This document shows positions 36,540-45,897 of a stretch of DNA of 64,000 nt, in pieces. The DNA is from Edaphobacter sp. 12200R-103 (GTDB lineage: Bacteria; Acidobacteriota; Terriglobia; Terriglobales; Acidobacteriaceae), in assembly GCF_010093025.1 (NCBI RefSeq), contig NZ_CP048114.1:3534001-3598000 (forward strand), in the 5' to 3' direction. The notes under the pieces were generated by a model. It searched no databases, was not told the origin of the DNA, and was given only the letters and a program-made list of their open reading frames with translations. The position numbers and the translations under genes were made by a program. Each line of letters starts with the position of its first letter. Within the stretch, counting starts at the first letter, position 1.

Positions 36540-37574
36540 ATGGAGGATAGTTTGGATATACAGAACGGTGGCCCCGTACCGGATCACATCTTGCAAACCG
36601 GTCTCGCCTTCTGGGCGTCGAAGACGCTGCTGAGTGCGGTCGAGATGGGACTCTTTACGGAACTCGCAGACCGCCCCGAGAACTTCGCTGCACTGAGCGG
36701 AAGACTTGGCCTGCATCCGCGTTCGGCGCGAGACTTTCTCGATGCCCTGGTCGCCCTCGGCTTCCTGGGCCGTACCGGCGACACCTACTGCAACACCCCC
36801 GAGACGGAACTCTTCCTCGATCGCCGCAAGCCCAGCTACATCGGCGGCATCCTCGAGATGGCGAACGCCCGGCTGTATCGCTTCTGGGGCAGCCTGACCG
36901 AAGGTCTCCGCACCGGCCTGCAGCAGAATGAGGCCAAGGAAGGAGAGGCTGCGACCTTCGCGGCTCTCTACGCCGATCCGGCCCGCCTGCGCAGCTTTCT
37001 GAGCGCAATGTCTGGCATCAGTCATGGAGCCAATCTGGCCATCGCTCGAAAGATTCCATGGTCGAAGTACAAGACCTACGCCGACCTGGGAACAGCGCAG
37101 GGCGATCTCGCCGTTCAGATCGCGCTGGCCAATCCCCATCTAAAGGGCATCGGTTTCGATCTTGCCGAGTGCGGTCCCATCTTTGAAGAGTATGCCGAAC
37201 ACAACGGAGTCGCTGATAGGCTGCGCTTTCAGCCCGGAGACTTCTTCCGCGACACCATGCCACAGGTCGACGCCATCACCATGGGGCACATCCTTCACGA
37301 CTGGAACCTCGAGCAGAAGAAGATGCTCGTGAGAAAGGCCTACGATGCGTTGAATCCGGGAGGTTCGTTGATCGTCTATGACGCCATGATCGACGATGAC
37401 CGCTCGAAAAACGCTTTCGGTCTGCTGATGAGCCTCAATATGCTGATCGAGACCGAAGGCGGCTTCGACTACACCGGAGCCGACTGTATTGCCTGGATGA
37501 AAGAGGCCGGCTTCCGTGAGGCCCATATCGAGCATCTCGTCGGACCGGACTCCATGGTCGTCGGAATCAAATAG
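36540..37574 (+). CDS. SAM-dependent O-methyltransferase (COMT/acetylserotonin-OMT type)
   Basis: The 344-residue enzyme has an N-terminal winged-helix dimerisation domain (about 10-95; [34 protein letters not shown]) and a C-terminal Rossmann SAM domain, with [34 protein letters not shown] and the catalytic His in GHILHDWN. It probably methylates a hydroxyl on a secondary metabolite, but no biosynthetic cluster is nearby. The start is uncertain: ATG 36540 has no ribosome site, a TTG at 36552 has GGAGG five bases upstream, and a GTG at 36462 is also open. Confidence 0.82.
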   Translation: MEDSLDIQNGGPVPDHILQTGLAFWASKTLLSAVEMGLFTELADRPENFAALSGRLGLHPRSARDFLDALVALGFLGRTGDTYCNTPETELFLDRRKPSYIGGILEMANARLYRFWGSLTEGLRTGLQQNEAKEGEAATFAALYADPARLRSFLSAMSGISHGANLAIARKIPWSKYKTYADLGTAQGDLAVQIALANPHLKGIGFDLAECGPIFEEYAEHNGVADRLRFQPGDFFRDTMPQVDAITMGHILHDWNLEQKKMLVRKAYDALNPGGSLIVYDAMIDDDRSKNAFGLLMSLNMLIETEGGFDYTGADCIAWMKEAGFREAHIEHLVGPDSMVVGIK

Positions 37575-37626
37575 CTCATCCAGGGCATACGCATCGCTGT
37601 GCCGTCATTGCAGCGGTGCGTATCCT

Positions 37627-38814
37627 TCACAGCATCCAGAGCAGTGGCTGGCGAATCGGAAAGTTGCGGTTTACCTCTGCGTCCTTCGGATCAGGATCGA
37701 GCCTCTCCCACAGCTTGAGATACTCATCCCGCCCGCACGCCAGTCCGCAAAACAACAACCCGGGAGAGCGCACCGGCCATGCATCGAAGTGCTGCACGTC
37801 CTTTGCATAGGGCCAGCTCGACTTGTCCTTCAGATAGGGATACAGAAACTCCGCCGCGCGACACATTCCGCGCCCGTCGGTCGTAGCCCAGCGTATCTCC
37901 TGCTCGCCTCCCAGCGACCACGCCAGTCCCGCCATCACATCGAAGTTGAAGATCGAGTAGCCGTAGGGCTTTGTGCGCTTCAGCTCGCGAGGATAGCTGC
38001 CGTCACGACTCATCTGCTCGATCAGCACGGTCTGGTAGCGCTCGCGTATCTCCTGGCGTGTAGGCTCGTCGTTTACCAACCGCGCAAACTCAGCCGCCTG
38101 CAGGGCCCACGCTACTGCATGATTGTTCGAGGCATCGCGCTCGGCCATACCTTTTTTGCTGTGTTGCAGCCAGCCCAGATACTCGCGAAACCACGCTGCC
38201 ACGCCGGCGCTGTCTTCGTTCGTCATTGCTTTTGTCTGTTCCAGCACACTTGCCGCGCGCGCGACCTCCGCCAGATGCAGGGTGTCAATGATGCCCCAGG
38301 ATCGCCCACTCACTCCCTGCCGCACGGCCTGCGCATATTCGAGGTTGGGCGTCATCCGCGTCGCCGCAGTAACGAACCACGCACGCAGATGCTCCACCGC
38401 ACGATCTGCATAAGCCTTCTTCTTTGTCACCACCCACCCTGCCGTCAGCGCGGGCACGGCCATCGCCATCGCCAGCATTGCCTTGCGATGGTCGAGAAAG
38501 TTATCCGGATTCGACTTGCCATCGACCTCGACATAAGGCCCCGCCGGATTCTTCGGATTCGGCCAGAAGTAGTCCGCCTCGGAGTAGAAGTCATGCGGAC
38601 CGCCAGGGGATCGCTGCGCCGGAAAGCTCGTCACCGTCGCCACAGGAACCTGCATCGATCTCGCAGCCAGGCGCAGCGTACGTGCACGATCCACGCGCCG
38701 CACCAGCGCCGCGCCATCCTGCTCTGTTGCTGCCCATCCCCGCACCCCGCGCGATGCGATCATCGCGCCCATCACTCCGCGCAGAAAAACGCGGCGGCTT
38801 GCCTGCTGTGTCAT
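37627..38814 (-). CDS. Tat-exported alginate-lyase-family protein
   Basis: The 395-residue protein starts with a textbook twin-arginine signal (SRRVFLRGVMGAMIAS). The mature part fits the helical alginate lyase fold, with FWPNPKNPAGPY, a central NNHAVAWALQAAEF motif containing the His used in catalysis, and a late SIFNFDVMAGLAW stretch. It likely cleaves a uronic-acid polysaccharide, though the precise substrate is unclear. It converges on the methyltransferase gene with a 52-base gap. Confidence 0.8.
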   Translation of the reverse strand: MTQQASRRVFLRGVMGAMIASRGVRGWAATEQDGAALVRRVDRARTLRLAARSMQVPVATVTSFPAQRSPGGPHDFYSEADYFWPNPKNPAGPYVEVDGKSNPDNFLDHRKAMLAMAMAVPALTAGWVVTKKKAYADRAVEHLRAWFVTAATRMTPNLEYAQAVRQGVSGRSWGIIDTLHLAEVARAASVLEQTKAMTNEDSAGVAAWFREYLGWLQHSKKGMAERDASNNHAVAWALQAAEFARLVNDEPTRQEIRERYQTVLIEQMSRDGSYPRELKRTKPYGYSIFNFDVMAGLAWSLGGEQEIRWATTDGRGMCRAAEFLYPYLKDKSSWPYAKDVQHFDAWPVRSPGLLFCGLACGRDEYLKLWERLDPDPKDAEVNRNFPIRQPLLWML

Positions 38815-38875
38815 GCCATCTCCAGCAAGAACTCTAACAGCATGGCCGCATGAAAAGGTTCAACGGAACGGGAAC

Positions 38876-39709
38876 TTACAACCAGGGAAGACACGCCACG
38901 AAGACAATCACAGCAACAAGTGCGCCTGCCAACACATCTGCCGCGTAGTGATAGCGCCCGATGACCGCCCCCAGAGAGATCAGGATCGCAATCACGAGAA
39001 AGATCGCGCCGATCCAGTGAGAGTAATAAAGCAGCACCAGCGCAATCGCAAATGCCGAAGCGACATGCGCGCTGGGAAACGAGATGGCATGAATGCTGCC
39101 ATGACTCAGTATCCAGCGATTCACCTTTCTGCCTGCGCTCGGCTGTCCCGATGTACTGGTTCCGCCCTCCGCCAAAGCCCGTGGAGGAAGTGCCGGAACC
39201 AGCGGCGTAATGGCATAGCAGAGGTACGTCGCAATCAGCAGCACCAGCCAAAAGCCCCCGATCTTCCCCCGCAGACCCGCGGCATAAACCGTCAGCACAG
39301 CCACAGGCACCAGCGGATAGCACGAGAGATAGGCCATCTCCAGCAGGAAACCGATCGAGTTCGGCGCTGTTCCGGACCTTCCGGCAACATCAGGCAATAA
39401 CCAATAGTCGATCTCCAACAGGCGGCTCTGAATCTCCTTGTTCGGCCCCAGGAAGAACTGTCCGGTCTGCCAGTACGGCACGAGAAACAGCGCCATGGTG
39501 ACGAAGTCGAGGAGTACAAGGAAGGAGTCCCGTGAGAGCGCCCTCGCGCAAAGCTGTGTCAGCGCCAGGACGACTAGGGCACACGCGGCCAGCCCCGTCA
39601 TGTTCCAGCGCCGGCGTGATGGTAGCGGGCGCGAGGTGAACTGCGTCATCCACCCTGTCAGGCAAAAGAAGACGGCGAATCCGCCCTGAATCCATTCGGA
39701 ACTGCGCAT
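38876..39709 (-). CDS. PAP2-family membrane phosphatase
   Basis: The 277-residue protein has about six membrane segments and the three PAP2 phosphatase motifs in degenerate form: GQPSAGRKVNRW, PSAHVASAF with the Ser-Ala-His core, and GRYHYAADVLAG with the catalytic His and Asp. It may dephosphorylate a lipid phosphate such as undecaprenyl diphosphate or phosphatidate. I start at ATG 39709 (MRSSEWIQGG), because the next in-frame ATG at 39757 falls inside a 114-base palindromic element. Confidence 0.78.
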   Translation of the reverse strand: MRSSEWIQGGFAVFFCLTGWMTQFTSRPLPSRRRWNMTGLAACALVVLALTQLCARALSRDSFLVLLDFVTMALFLVPYWQTGQFFLGPNKEIQSRLLEIDYWLLPDVAGRSGTAPNSIGFLLEMAYLSCYPLVPVAVLTVYAAGLRGKIGGFWLVLLIATYLCYAITPLVPALPPRALAEGGTSTSGQPSAGRKVNRWILSHGSIHAISFPSAHVASAFAIALVLLYYSHWIGAIFLVIAILISLGAVIGRYHYAADVLAGALVAVIVFVACLPWL

Positions 39710-39750
39710 CACAGGCTGTCTCTCCCCGGCGTCGAAACTTACCTCGGGCC

Positions 39751-39864
39751 AGAGCATTTCCCGCGAAGATGTAGAGCGAACTACGAATGTACGCGCCGTT
39801 TTCTTTCGAGGAAAACGGCATTCGTAGATGTTTCCTGACACCCTATCATCGCGGGAAATGCTCT
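39751..39864. repeat. 114-base nested palindromic element
   Basis: Outer arms AGAGCATTTCCCGCGA (39751-39766) and its exact complement (39849-39864) enclose inner arms CTACGAATG/CATTCGTAG and CCGTTTTC/GAAAACGG. The element could form a three-part hairpin. I find no target-site duplication at the ends and no second copy in the window. The rest of the gap to 40012 shows nothing. Confidence 0.8.
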
Positions 39865-40012
39865 CAACGTTACTCTTCCTTCTTCCCCGTAACCTTATAC
39901 GATCGGGCTTCGACAGAGCACAAGAGACTTCCAGCAGCAATCACGCCAACACACTCACAGGCCGCGATGCCCGCCGCCCGTGGCAATGGCGCGAAGTCCG
40001 CGACGAGACCAG

Positions 40013-40471
40013 CTACGAGCGCCTCTTCCGCATCCATTCCCTCAGCGAAAATGGTCCCGGTCCGGTACACACCAGCGCCGCCAGACATGCCAGGTACAAC
40101 AGATCGCATTCATATCCCGGAGGGCCGAACTGTGCCCCGGCTGCCGTCACACTTATCAGATGAATGGAGCTGAAGCCATAAGGAAGGTGCACTGTAAAGA
40201 TGGCCACCAGCAGAACGATCGCTATCGGCACACTCGCGGCCACGATCCACATTCCCAGCAGTACCGCTGCTCCGCCAAAGATCTCAGTCAGGATCGTCAG
40301 CCACGCCATCCAGTGAAACGCCGGAACATGCATCGCGTGAAGGATCGCCGCGAATTTGTCAGGGCCTTTCGTCAGCTTTGCCAGGCCATGCTCCATAAAG
40401 CCATAACCGACAATTAAACGAAGCGGGAGAGGAGCGCATCGCGCCAATCGATCTCTTGTGTTGATCGCCAT
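40013..40471 (-). CDS. DoxX family membrane protein
   Basis: The 152-residue protein has four predicted membrane segments and the DoxX-type opening PLRLIVGYGFMEHGLAKL with GPDKFAAILHAM after it. DoxX proteins are small quinol- or redox-linked membrane proteins of uncertain function. I start at MAINTRDRLA, where AGAGG lies just upstream, rather than sixteen codons earlier. Confidence 0.82.
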   Translation of the reverse strand: MAINTRDRLARCAPLPLRLIVGYGFMEHGLAKLTKGPDKFAAILHAMHVPAFHWMAWLTILTEIFGGAAVLLGMWIVAASVPIAIVLLVAIFTVHLPYGFSSIHLISVTAAGAQFGPPGYECDLLYLACLAALVCTGPGPFSLREWMRKRRS

Positions 40472-40560
40472 ACCTCTTGTTTGATCCGCTGCAGCCGAAG
40501 TGGTCACAACTCGCCGCAAAATAGATGCAAAAGAGATACCGGCTCGGGAGCCAGCCTCAG

Positions 40561-41481
40561 CTACCTCGCTTCGGCATAGGCTGCGCGCACCGCACCGGCC
40601 AGCCTCCCCGTATCGGGATACCGCCCCTGCATCTCCGCCGTAATCGTCTTCACCGCCTCATCCTGCGACTTGCCTTCCTTCTTCAGCGCTGCCGCACGGT
40701 CGCGAATGGCCGTCAGGTAAACACGATAGTTCGCCATATACGTCGCATCGCCGATCGGTCCATGGCTCGGTACCACGATCTTCGGCTTCAGTGCATCCAG
40801 TACATCCAGACTCTTGAGCCAGTGCGATACAGTCGAGTAGGGGCTCGCAAACGAAGGCATCCCCTTCATCGCAATATCGCCCGAAAACAGCACGGAATCG
40901 CCCGGTACAAACACCGCCGTATCGCCGCGCGTATGGTTCGGGCCCATCGCCAGAATCCGCGCCGTTACACCACCCAGGTCCAGCGTGTACTCCTTGTCGA
41001 ACGTAATGTCAGCCTTGCGAAACTTCGCACCCTTCAACAACTCCGCGTTCACCGCCGACCGCTTCATAAACACGTCGGCCAGCTGGTAGCCAAACTCGTC
41101 AATGTCCTTGATCTGGTCCTCAGAACGAATCATCTTCGTCGTCCCCGGAAACGCCCCCGCGCCCAGATCGTGCTCCGGATGCACATGCGTCGTTACCAGG
41201 TACAGCGCCTTGCCCGGAGCAATCTTCTCTACTTCGGCGAGCACCGTGCGCCCATTGCGCTCGCCCATGCCCGTGTCGATGACCAGCGCAGCCCGCGTCC
41301 CCACCACAAACCCGATATTCGGAACGCCCGGCGTCGTGTCCTTGTCCTCAATCGCATACACATGCGCCGTCAGCTTGCGCGTCGCATTCGCCTGCACCAT
41401 CGGATCGCGGGGCGCGTGCTGCTGTCCTTCAACACCGACCGCCACAAACATCATCAAAGCTATTGTGATTAATGAACGCAT
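40561..41481 (-). CDS. secreted metallo-beta-lactamase-fold hydrolase
   Basis: The 306-residue protein has a signal peptide (about 1-19) and an MBL fold. The zinc motif reads THVHPEHDLGA, matching HxHxxHD-type signatures only approximately; further ligands are probably His in MGPNHTRGD, Asp in FSGDIAM and His in VPSHGPIG. The family includes quinoprotein-relay and lactonase-like hydrolases; this one's substrate is unknown. It is a lone gene between DoxX and the asnS repeats. Confidence 0.85.
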   Translation of the reverse strand: MRSLITIALMMFVAVGVEGQQHAPRDPMVQANATRKLTAHVYAIEDKDTTPGVPNIGFVVGTRAALVIDTGMGERNGRTVLAEVEKIAPGKALYLVTTHVHPEHDLGAGAFPGTTKMIRSEDQIKDIDEFGYQLADVFMKRSAVNAELLKGAKFRKADITFDKEYTLDLGGVTARILAMGPNHTRGDTAVFVPGDSVLFSGDIAMKGMPSFASPYSTVSHWLKSLDVLDALKPKIVVPSHGPIGDATYMANYRVYLTAIRDRAAALKKEGKSQDEAVKTITAEMQGRYPDTGRLAGAVRAAYAEAR

Positions 41482-41532
41482 CTCGAGCGACCTCCATCCG
41501 GCAGCATCATCATATGCCGCGAAAAGGCCGAC

Positions 41533-41775
41533 CTGTCATTCTGAGCCAGAGCAGCGTAGTGGCGTGCTCCGCTTTCTTTCTGAGAGAGTGCCCTCTCGAA
41601 TGAAGGCGCAGCCGCAGGATCGATCTTCTCTTCATTCGAAAGTGTCATCCTGAGCAAAGGCGTAGCCGTAGTCGAAGGATCTGCGGTGAGTGCTGCCGCA
41701 AAATCTTCAGGAAGTGTCATTCCGAGAGACCCTGAGCAAGCGAAGCGCGTCGAAGGGGAACCGAGGAACGCCGCA
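41533..41775. repeat. cluster of family 1 repeat units before asnS
   Basis: Three units or remnants lie in a row: GTCATTCTGAGCC (41534), a complete forward unit (41642-41687), and GTGTCATTCCGAGAG (41714-41760). The cluster occupies most of the 359-base gap upstream of asnS. No gene is seen. Confidence 0.8.
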
Positions 41776-41840
41776 TTTCGTCCGAGGCGCCACCAATTCG
41801 ACCACGCCTCAAAATCCCCCACGAGTAAACTCATTAAGCC

Positions 41841-43340
41841 ATGTCCGAAACATCAGCAACCCCCGTCGTCACCATCGCCACTATCGGCCAGCACGAAGGC
41901 AAGACCGTCACCCTGCGCGGATGGCTCTACAACATCCGCTCCTCGGGCAAGCTGCTCTTCCCGACGTTCCGCGACGGCACCGGAACCATCCAGGGCATCG
42001 TCCCCAGGGCCGCAGTGCCGGAGCAGGTCTTCGAGACCCTCAAGGGCTTGCAGCTTGAGTCGTCGCTGACGGTCACCGGCAAGGTCCGCGCCGACTCCCG
42101 CGCACCCTCCGGGTACGAGCTCGACGTCGAGAACATCCACGTCCTCTCCGCCGTCTCCCCCGACGATCCCTTCCCCATCACCCTCAAGGAGCACGGCGTC
42201 GACTTCCTCATGGAGCATCGCCACCTCTGGCTGCGCACGCCGCGCCAGTCGGCCATCCTGCGCGTCCGCGCCACCATCATGCGCGCCGCCGCGGAGTACT
42301 TCGACACCCACGGCTTCGTCCGCACGGATCCGCCCATCCTGACGCCCAACGCCTGCGAAGGCACCAGCGAGCTCTTCGAGATGGACTACTTCGACGACGA
42401 CAAGGCCTACCTGACGCAGTCCGGCCAGCTCTATATTGAGGCGACGGCGCTTGCTCTGGGCAAGGTCTACAGCTTCGGCCCCACCTTTCGTGCCGAAAAA
42501 TCAAAGACACGCCGCCACCTCACCGAGTTCTGGATGATCGAACCCGAGGTCGCCTTCCTCGAGCTCGACGGCCTGATGGACCTGGCCGAAGCCTTCATCA
42601 CCCACATCGTCACGCGCGTGCTCGAGCAGCACCGCGCCGACCTGAAGGTAATCGGCCGCGATGTCGCGAAGCTCGAGGCCGTTGTCGCCCACTCCGGCAA
42701 CGCCCCTGAATCCGTCATTCTGAGCGAAGCGAAGAATCCCCGTATTTCGTCCGAAGCGCCACAGACGCCCACGGAGACAAACCAAAGTGTCATCCTAAGC
42801 GAAGGCGCAGCCGAAGTCGAAGGATCTGCGGTCAAGACTGCCGCCAACCGTTTCCCAAGATTGAGCTACGAAGAAGCCCACGCCATGCTCGAAAAGGCCT
42901 ACGCCGAAGGCAAACTCGAAAACCCGCACAAGTACGGCGACGACTTCGGCTCGCCCGACGAAACTTACATCAGCAGCCAGTTCGACAAACCGGTGATGGT
43001 GCACCGCTACCCCGCGGCCATCAAGGCCTTCTACATGCAGCCCGACCCGCACGACCCCACCAAGGCACTCTGCGTCGACGTGCTCGCCCCCGAGGGCTAC
43101 GGCGAGATCATCGGCGGCTCCCAGCGCGTAGACAGCTACGACCTGCTCAGGCAGCGCATCGAAGACCACAACCTCCCACTCGCCGCCTTCCAGTGGTACC
43201 TCGACCTGCGCAAGTACGGCTCCGTCCCCCACGCCGGCTTCGGCATGGGAATCGAACGAGCCGTAGCCTGGATCTGCGGGCTGGATCACGTGAGGGAGAC
43301 GATTCCGTTCGCTAGGACGCTGAACAGGATCTATCCCTAG
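41841..43340 (+). CDS. asnS: asparaginyl-tRNA synthetase with two repeat-derived inserts
   Basis: AsnRS charges tRNA(Asn). The 499-residue protein is longer than the usual 430-470. It has the OB-fold anticodon domain (about 10-110, [16 protein letters not shown]) and a class II core with motif 2 ([24 protein letters not shown], here seen as [15 protein letters not shown]) and motif 3 ([10 protein letters not shown]). Residues 291-307 ([17 protein letters not shown]) and 316-331 ([16 protein letters not shown]) are translations of two family 1 units between motif 2 and motif 3, at a point where the family only has a loop before PRLSYEEA. The frame is intact. Confidence 0.95.
   Translation: MSETSATPVVTIATIGQHEGKTVTLRGWLYNIRSSGKLLFPTFRDGTGTIQGIVPRAAVPEQVFETLKGLQLESSLTVTGKVRADSRAPSGYELDVENIHVLSAVSPDDPFPITLKEHGVDFLMEHRHLWLRTPRQSAILRVRATIMRAAAEYFDTHGFVRTDPPILTPNACEGTSELFEMDYFDDDKAYLTQSGQLYIEATALALGKVYSFGPTFRAEKSKTRRHLTEFWMIEPEVAFLELDGLMDLAEAFITHIVTRVLEQHRADLKVIGRDVAKLEAVVAHSGNAPESVILSEAKNPRISSEAPQTPTETNQSVILSEGAAEVEGSAVKTAANRFPRLSYEEAHAMLEKAYAEGKLENPHKYGDDFGSPDETYISSQFDKPVMVHRYPAAIKAFYMQPDPHDPTKALCVDVLAPEGYGEIIGGSQRVDSYDLLRQRIEDHNLPLAAFQWYLDLRKYGSVPHAGFGMGIERAVAWICGLDHVRETIPFARTLNRIYP
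42714..42832 (+). repeat. two family 1 repeat units inside asnS
   Basis: One degraded unit (42714 to about 42750) and one full unit (42787-42832) are both in the coding direction and in the same reading frame as the unit in purL. Confidence 0.9.
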
Positions 43341-43407
43341 TTCCCAAATGGGATCACGGGGCGAAATTCGAGCGAAAATCCACACCAGTTCCAGCTAATA
43401 TTACGCA

Positions 43408-44073
43408 ATGCTGCACAAACTGCCTGAGCCTACCGACCCCTCGGAAGAGTTGAGAACTTTCGTCAACGGACGCCGTTTCGGCGCAATATTGGCTGACCCT
43501 CCATGGCAGTTTCAAAACAGAACAGGCAAAGTAGCGCCAGAGCATCGCCGTTTGTCACGATACGGCACATTGACTCTGCAGCAGATTAAGACACTTCCAG
43601 TTGTGCATGCTGCCGCACCTGCATGCCATCTTTATCTGTGGGTTCCAAACGCGCTTCTTCCTGAAGGATTAGAAGTGATGAAGTCATGGGGCTTCCAGTA
43701 CAAGACGAACATTATTTGGCACAAGATTCGTAAAGATGGCGGTTCAGACGGCCGAGGCGTGGGATTCTATTTCCGCAACGTGACCGAGATTCTGCTGTTC
43801 GGTATCAGAGGGAAAAACGCTCGAACGTTACAGCCTGGCAGAACTCAGGTTAACTATTTGGGGAGTCGTAAACGTGAGCACTCACGCAAACCCGACGAAC
43901 AGTACCGCTTGATCGAAGAGTGTAGCTGGGGACCATTTTTGGAGTTGTTCGGCAGAGGAACGCGAAGAAATTGGATTACGTGGGGCAATCAGGCTGAAGA
44001 TTACTCCCCAACCTGGAACACATATTCGAATCACTCACGTTCTGAAAGCTCTTTATTTACGAAAGTCAACTGA
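43408..44073 (+). CDS. MT-A70 family adenine-N6 DNA methyltransferase
   Basis: The 221-residue protein has the catalytic DPPW motif at residues 30-33 (ILADPPWQF) and the MT-A70 layout: LYLWVPNALLPEG, WGFQYKTNIIWHK, GRGVGFYFRNVTEILLFG and the SAM-binding C-terminus FLELFGRGTRRNWITWGNQ. It should methylate adenine N6 in DNA. A restriction-type endonuclease gene begins directly after its stop codon, so it is the protective half of a restriction-modification cassette. Base composition is AT-richer than in the flanking genes. TAATAT lies six bases before the ATG. Confidence 0.9.
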   Translation: MLHKLPEPTDPSEELRTFVNGRRFGAILADPPWQFQNRTGKVAPEHRRLSRYGTLTLQQIKTLPVVHAAAPACHLYLWVPNALLPEGLEVMKSWGFQYKTNIIWHKIRKDGGSDGRGVGFYFRNVTEILLFGIRGKNARTLQPGRTQVNYLGSRKREHSRKPDEQYRLIEECSWGPFLELFGRGTRRNWITWGNQAEDYSPTWNTYSNHSRSESSLFTKVN

Positions 44074-44664
44074 ATGGGCACAAGTCTAATTCCAGAGGTC
44101 ATCCATCGAAAATTTGAGATTGCCGAGCGACATCATGCCTCATCAATTCTCTACACAGATTTTTCATCAGAGTGGGACGATCTAATCGAGATGCTTTCAG
44201 GATTTAGTCTTCCGAAAAGTAAGATCGTAGCCGCAGGCAAAAATAAATCTCCAATCTCCAAGGGTATAGATAAATTCTTCTACGATAGAGGCTGGAAGGA
44301 ACACACCTTTGACATCAAGGTCATCGCAGACGATAAAGAAACATTGACTCCCACTCATCACGTGGACTATTTCAAAAATCGTGTTGCTGTTGAAACAGAA
44401 TGGAATAATAAAGATCCGTTCTTTGATCGCGACCTGACGACATTCCGCCTTCTATTCGAGCTAAATGTTCTAAGTGTCGGCGTTATCATTACTCGAGCAG
44501 CCGAACTTCAAAACATATTCAATTCACTCGGCAAGGGAAGCTCCTATGGAAAGTCAACTACACACATGGGGAAGCTCGTGCCGAAGATCGAGAACCGAGC
44601 ATCAGGCGGATGTCCCGTATTAGCATTTGGAATCAAAGCGGAAGCTTACGATCCGAATAACTAA
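44074..44664 (+). CDS. BglII/BstYI-family type II restriction endonuclease
   Basis: The 196-residue protein matches the BglII/BstYI endonuclease family. The core VDYFKNRVAVETEWNNKDP contains the metal site Asp98-x8-Glu107-x-Glu109, aligning to the Asp-x8-Glu-x-Gln triad known for BglII; the third residue here is Glu. FFDRDLTTFRLLFEL and SVGVIITRA are also typical. By family it would cut inside a GATC-containing palindrome; this is inference. The ATG follows the methylase stop with no gap. It is visibly AT-rich, a sign of horizontal transfer. Confidence 0.87.
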   Translation: MGTSLIPEVIHRKFEIAERHHASSILYTDFSSEWDDLIEMLSGFSLPKSKIVAAGKNKSPISKGIDKFFYDRGWKEHTFDIKVIADDKETLTPTHHVDYFKNRVAVETEWNNKDPFFDRDLTTFRLLFELNVLSVGVIITRAAELQNIFNSLGKGSSYGKSTTHMGKLVPKIENRASGGCPVLAFGIKAEAYDPNN

Positions 44665-44713
44665 CGCAAGTAGGGGGCTGGTGGCCCCATACATCAAACT
44701 CATTCCGTACTTC

Positions 44714-44770
44714 GGGTGCCCCATTCATGCAGTCTCATCGCAGGAGTGGGACATTCGCGCAGAGCGCGAA
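44714..44770. repeat. family 3 repeat, copy 1
   Basis: GGGTGCCCCATTCATGC ... GTGGGACATTCGCGC is a hairpin-type unit directly after the restriction gene. Copies 2 and 3 are at 44941 and 45743. Confidence 0.75.
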
Positions 44771-45215
44771 CCCGCACCTTTCTCTGGTTCCCATTCGGCA
44801 CGGAGCTGCTCCTGATACTGCAACCTATCAACTGCGTTCCTCTTCCGAAGCGCGAACGATCTCTGGAATCCGGCATCGTCCCATTTAGTCTGTCTGCGCA
44901 TGAGATGACCTCACATTAATATCAATATTGCGGTCCTGCCGGGTGCCCCGTCTTCGCGAAGCCGAGGTGGGCATTCGCGCGAAAGCGCGAAGCATTTTTC
45001 CCTCTCCTCACGACTCAGACTTTCAACATCCTTTCACTCGCCTTCCTCCGCCGAAGGGAGTACCTTATCCCGGTACGCAACCACGTCGGACGAAGCACCC
45101 GGCAGCCCAACCCTCCCCATAGCTTTCGGCCCACAAAGAACGACTCGATCAAAACCACTGCCGCGTGCACGCCGTAAAACCTCCACTCCTAACCCACATT
45201 CCTGAGGGGAACATC
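44771..45215. other. non-coding gap with a family 3 repeat
   Basis: Apart from the second family 3 copy (44941-44991), I see no convincing gene here. Short open frames lack codon bias and ribosome sites. Confidence 0.4.
44941..44991. repeat. family 3 repeat, copy 2
   Basis: GGGTGCCCCGTCTTCGCG ... GCGCGAAAGCGCGAAGC, with a self-complementary end (CGCGAAAGCGCG). Confidence 0.75.
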
Positions 45216-45692
45216 ATGGCAGACAAGGTCTCGTATCTTCCCAAGGGCTACAACTCCGTCACGCCTTACCTGGTCGTCAGGGGCGCCGCGAAGGCCATCG
45301 ATTTCTACAAGAAGATCTTCGGAGCCACCGAAACCGTCCGCATGCCGGGCCCCAACGGCACCATCGGCCACGCCGAGCTCACCATCGGCGACTCGCACAT
45401 CATGCTCGCGGACGAATCGCCCAGCATGGGCCCGGGACACATCAGCGCCGACACCGTCGGAGGCAGCCCCGTAAGCCTCTACGTCTATCTTCCCAATGTC
45501 GACGAAGTGATCAAGCGCGCCACCGCAGAGGGTGCGAAGCTCCTCAAGCCGGTCCAGGACCAGTTCTACGGAGATCGCTCCGGCTTCATCCAGGATCCCT
45601 TCGGACACCTTTGGGGCATCGCCACCCACATCGAAGACGTCACTCCCGAAGTGATGAAAGAGCGCCTGCAGAAGATGATGCAGCCCGCATAG
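45216..45692 (+). CDS. VOC superfamily protein (PhnB-like)
   Basis: The 158-residue protein is one vicinal-oxygen-chelate domain pair with VTPYLVVRGAAKAIDFYKKI near the start, HAELTIGDSHIMLADE, and the closing DPFGHLWGIATH, as in PhnB/glyoxalase-like proteins. Function is unknown; metal-dependent enzymes and binding proteins both occur in this fold. A GAGGGGAA site seven bases upstream sets the start; an in-frame codon 17 positions earlier lacks one. Confidence 0.88.
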   Translation: MADKVSYLPKGYNSVTPYLVVRGAAKAIDFYKKIFGATETVRMPGPNGTIGHAELTIGDSHIMLADESPSMGPGHISADTVGGSPVSLYVYLPNVDEVIKRATAEGAKLLKPVQDQFYGDRSGFIQDPFGHLWGIATHIEDVTPEVMKERLQKMMQPA

Positions 45693-45742
45693 CCTGATGT
45701 GGCAGGAGGCAAGCCGCAACTCCCCGCCTCCGCCACGAATCC

Positions 45743-45806
45743 GGGTGCCCCATCTTCGCGACAGCCTCATCGTCGCTAAGGTGGGACATTCGCGCAAAAG
45801 CGCGAA
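45743..45806. repeat. family 3 repeat, copy 3
   Basis: GGGTGCCCCATCTTCGCG ... GTGGGACATTCGCGC, followed by a short AAAAGCGCGAA tail, between the VOC and cupin genes. Confidence 0.75.
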
Positions 45807-45897
45807 CTCATTAACCTCTCTCCCGTGCTCATTTACTTCGTGAGAGTTACCATATCCACGGTCCAAATCACCTCACCGGACCGCGAGGATCACCCCA

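Noticed and set aside
39710..39757. Start of the PAP2 gene at ATG 39757
   Set aside because: That codon lies within the outer arm of the 114-base palindrome, and the extra residues are not membrane-like.
44716..44919. Short open frames in the gap after the restriction gene
   Set aside because: They overlap family 3 repeats, have no ribosome sites and no recognisable protein features.
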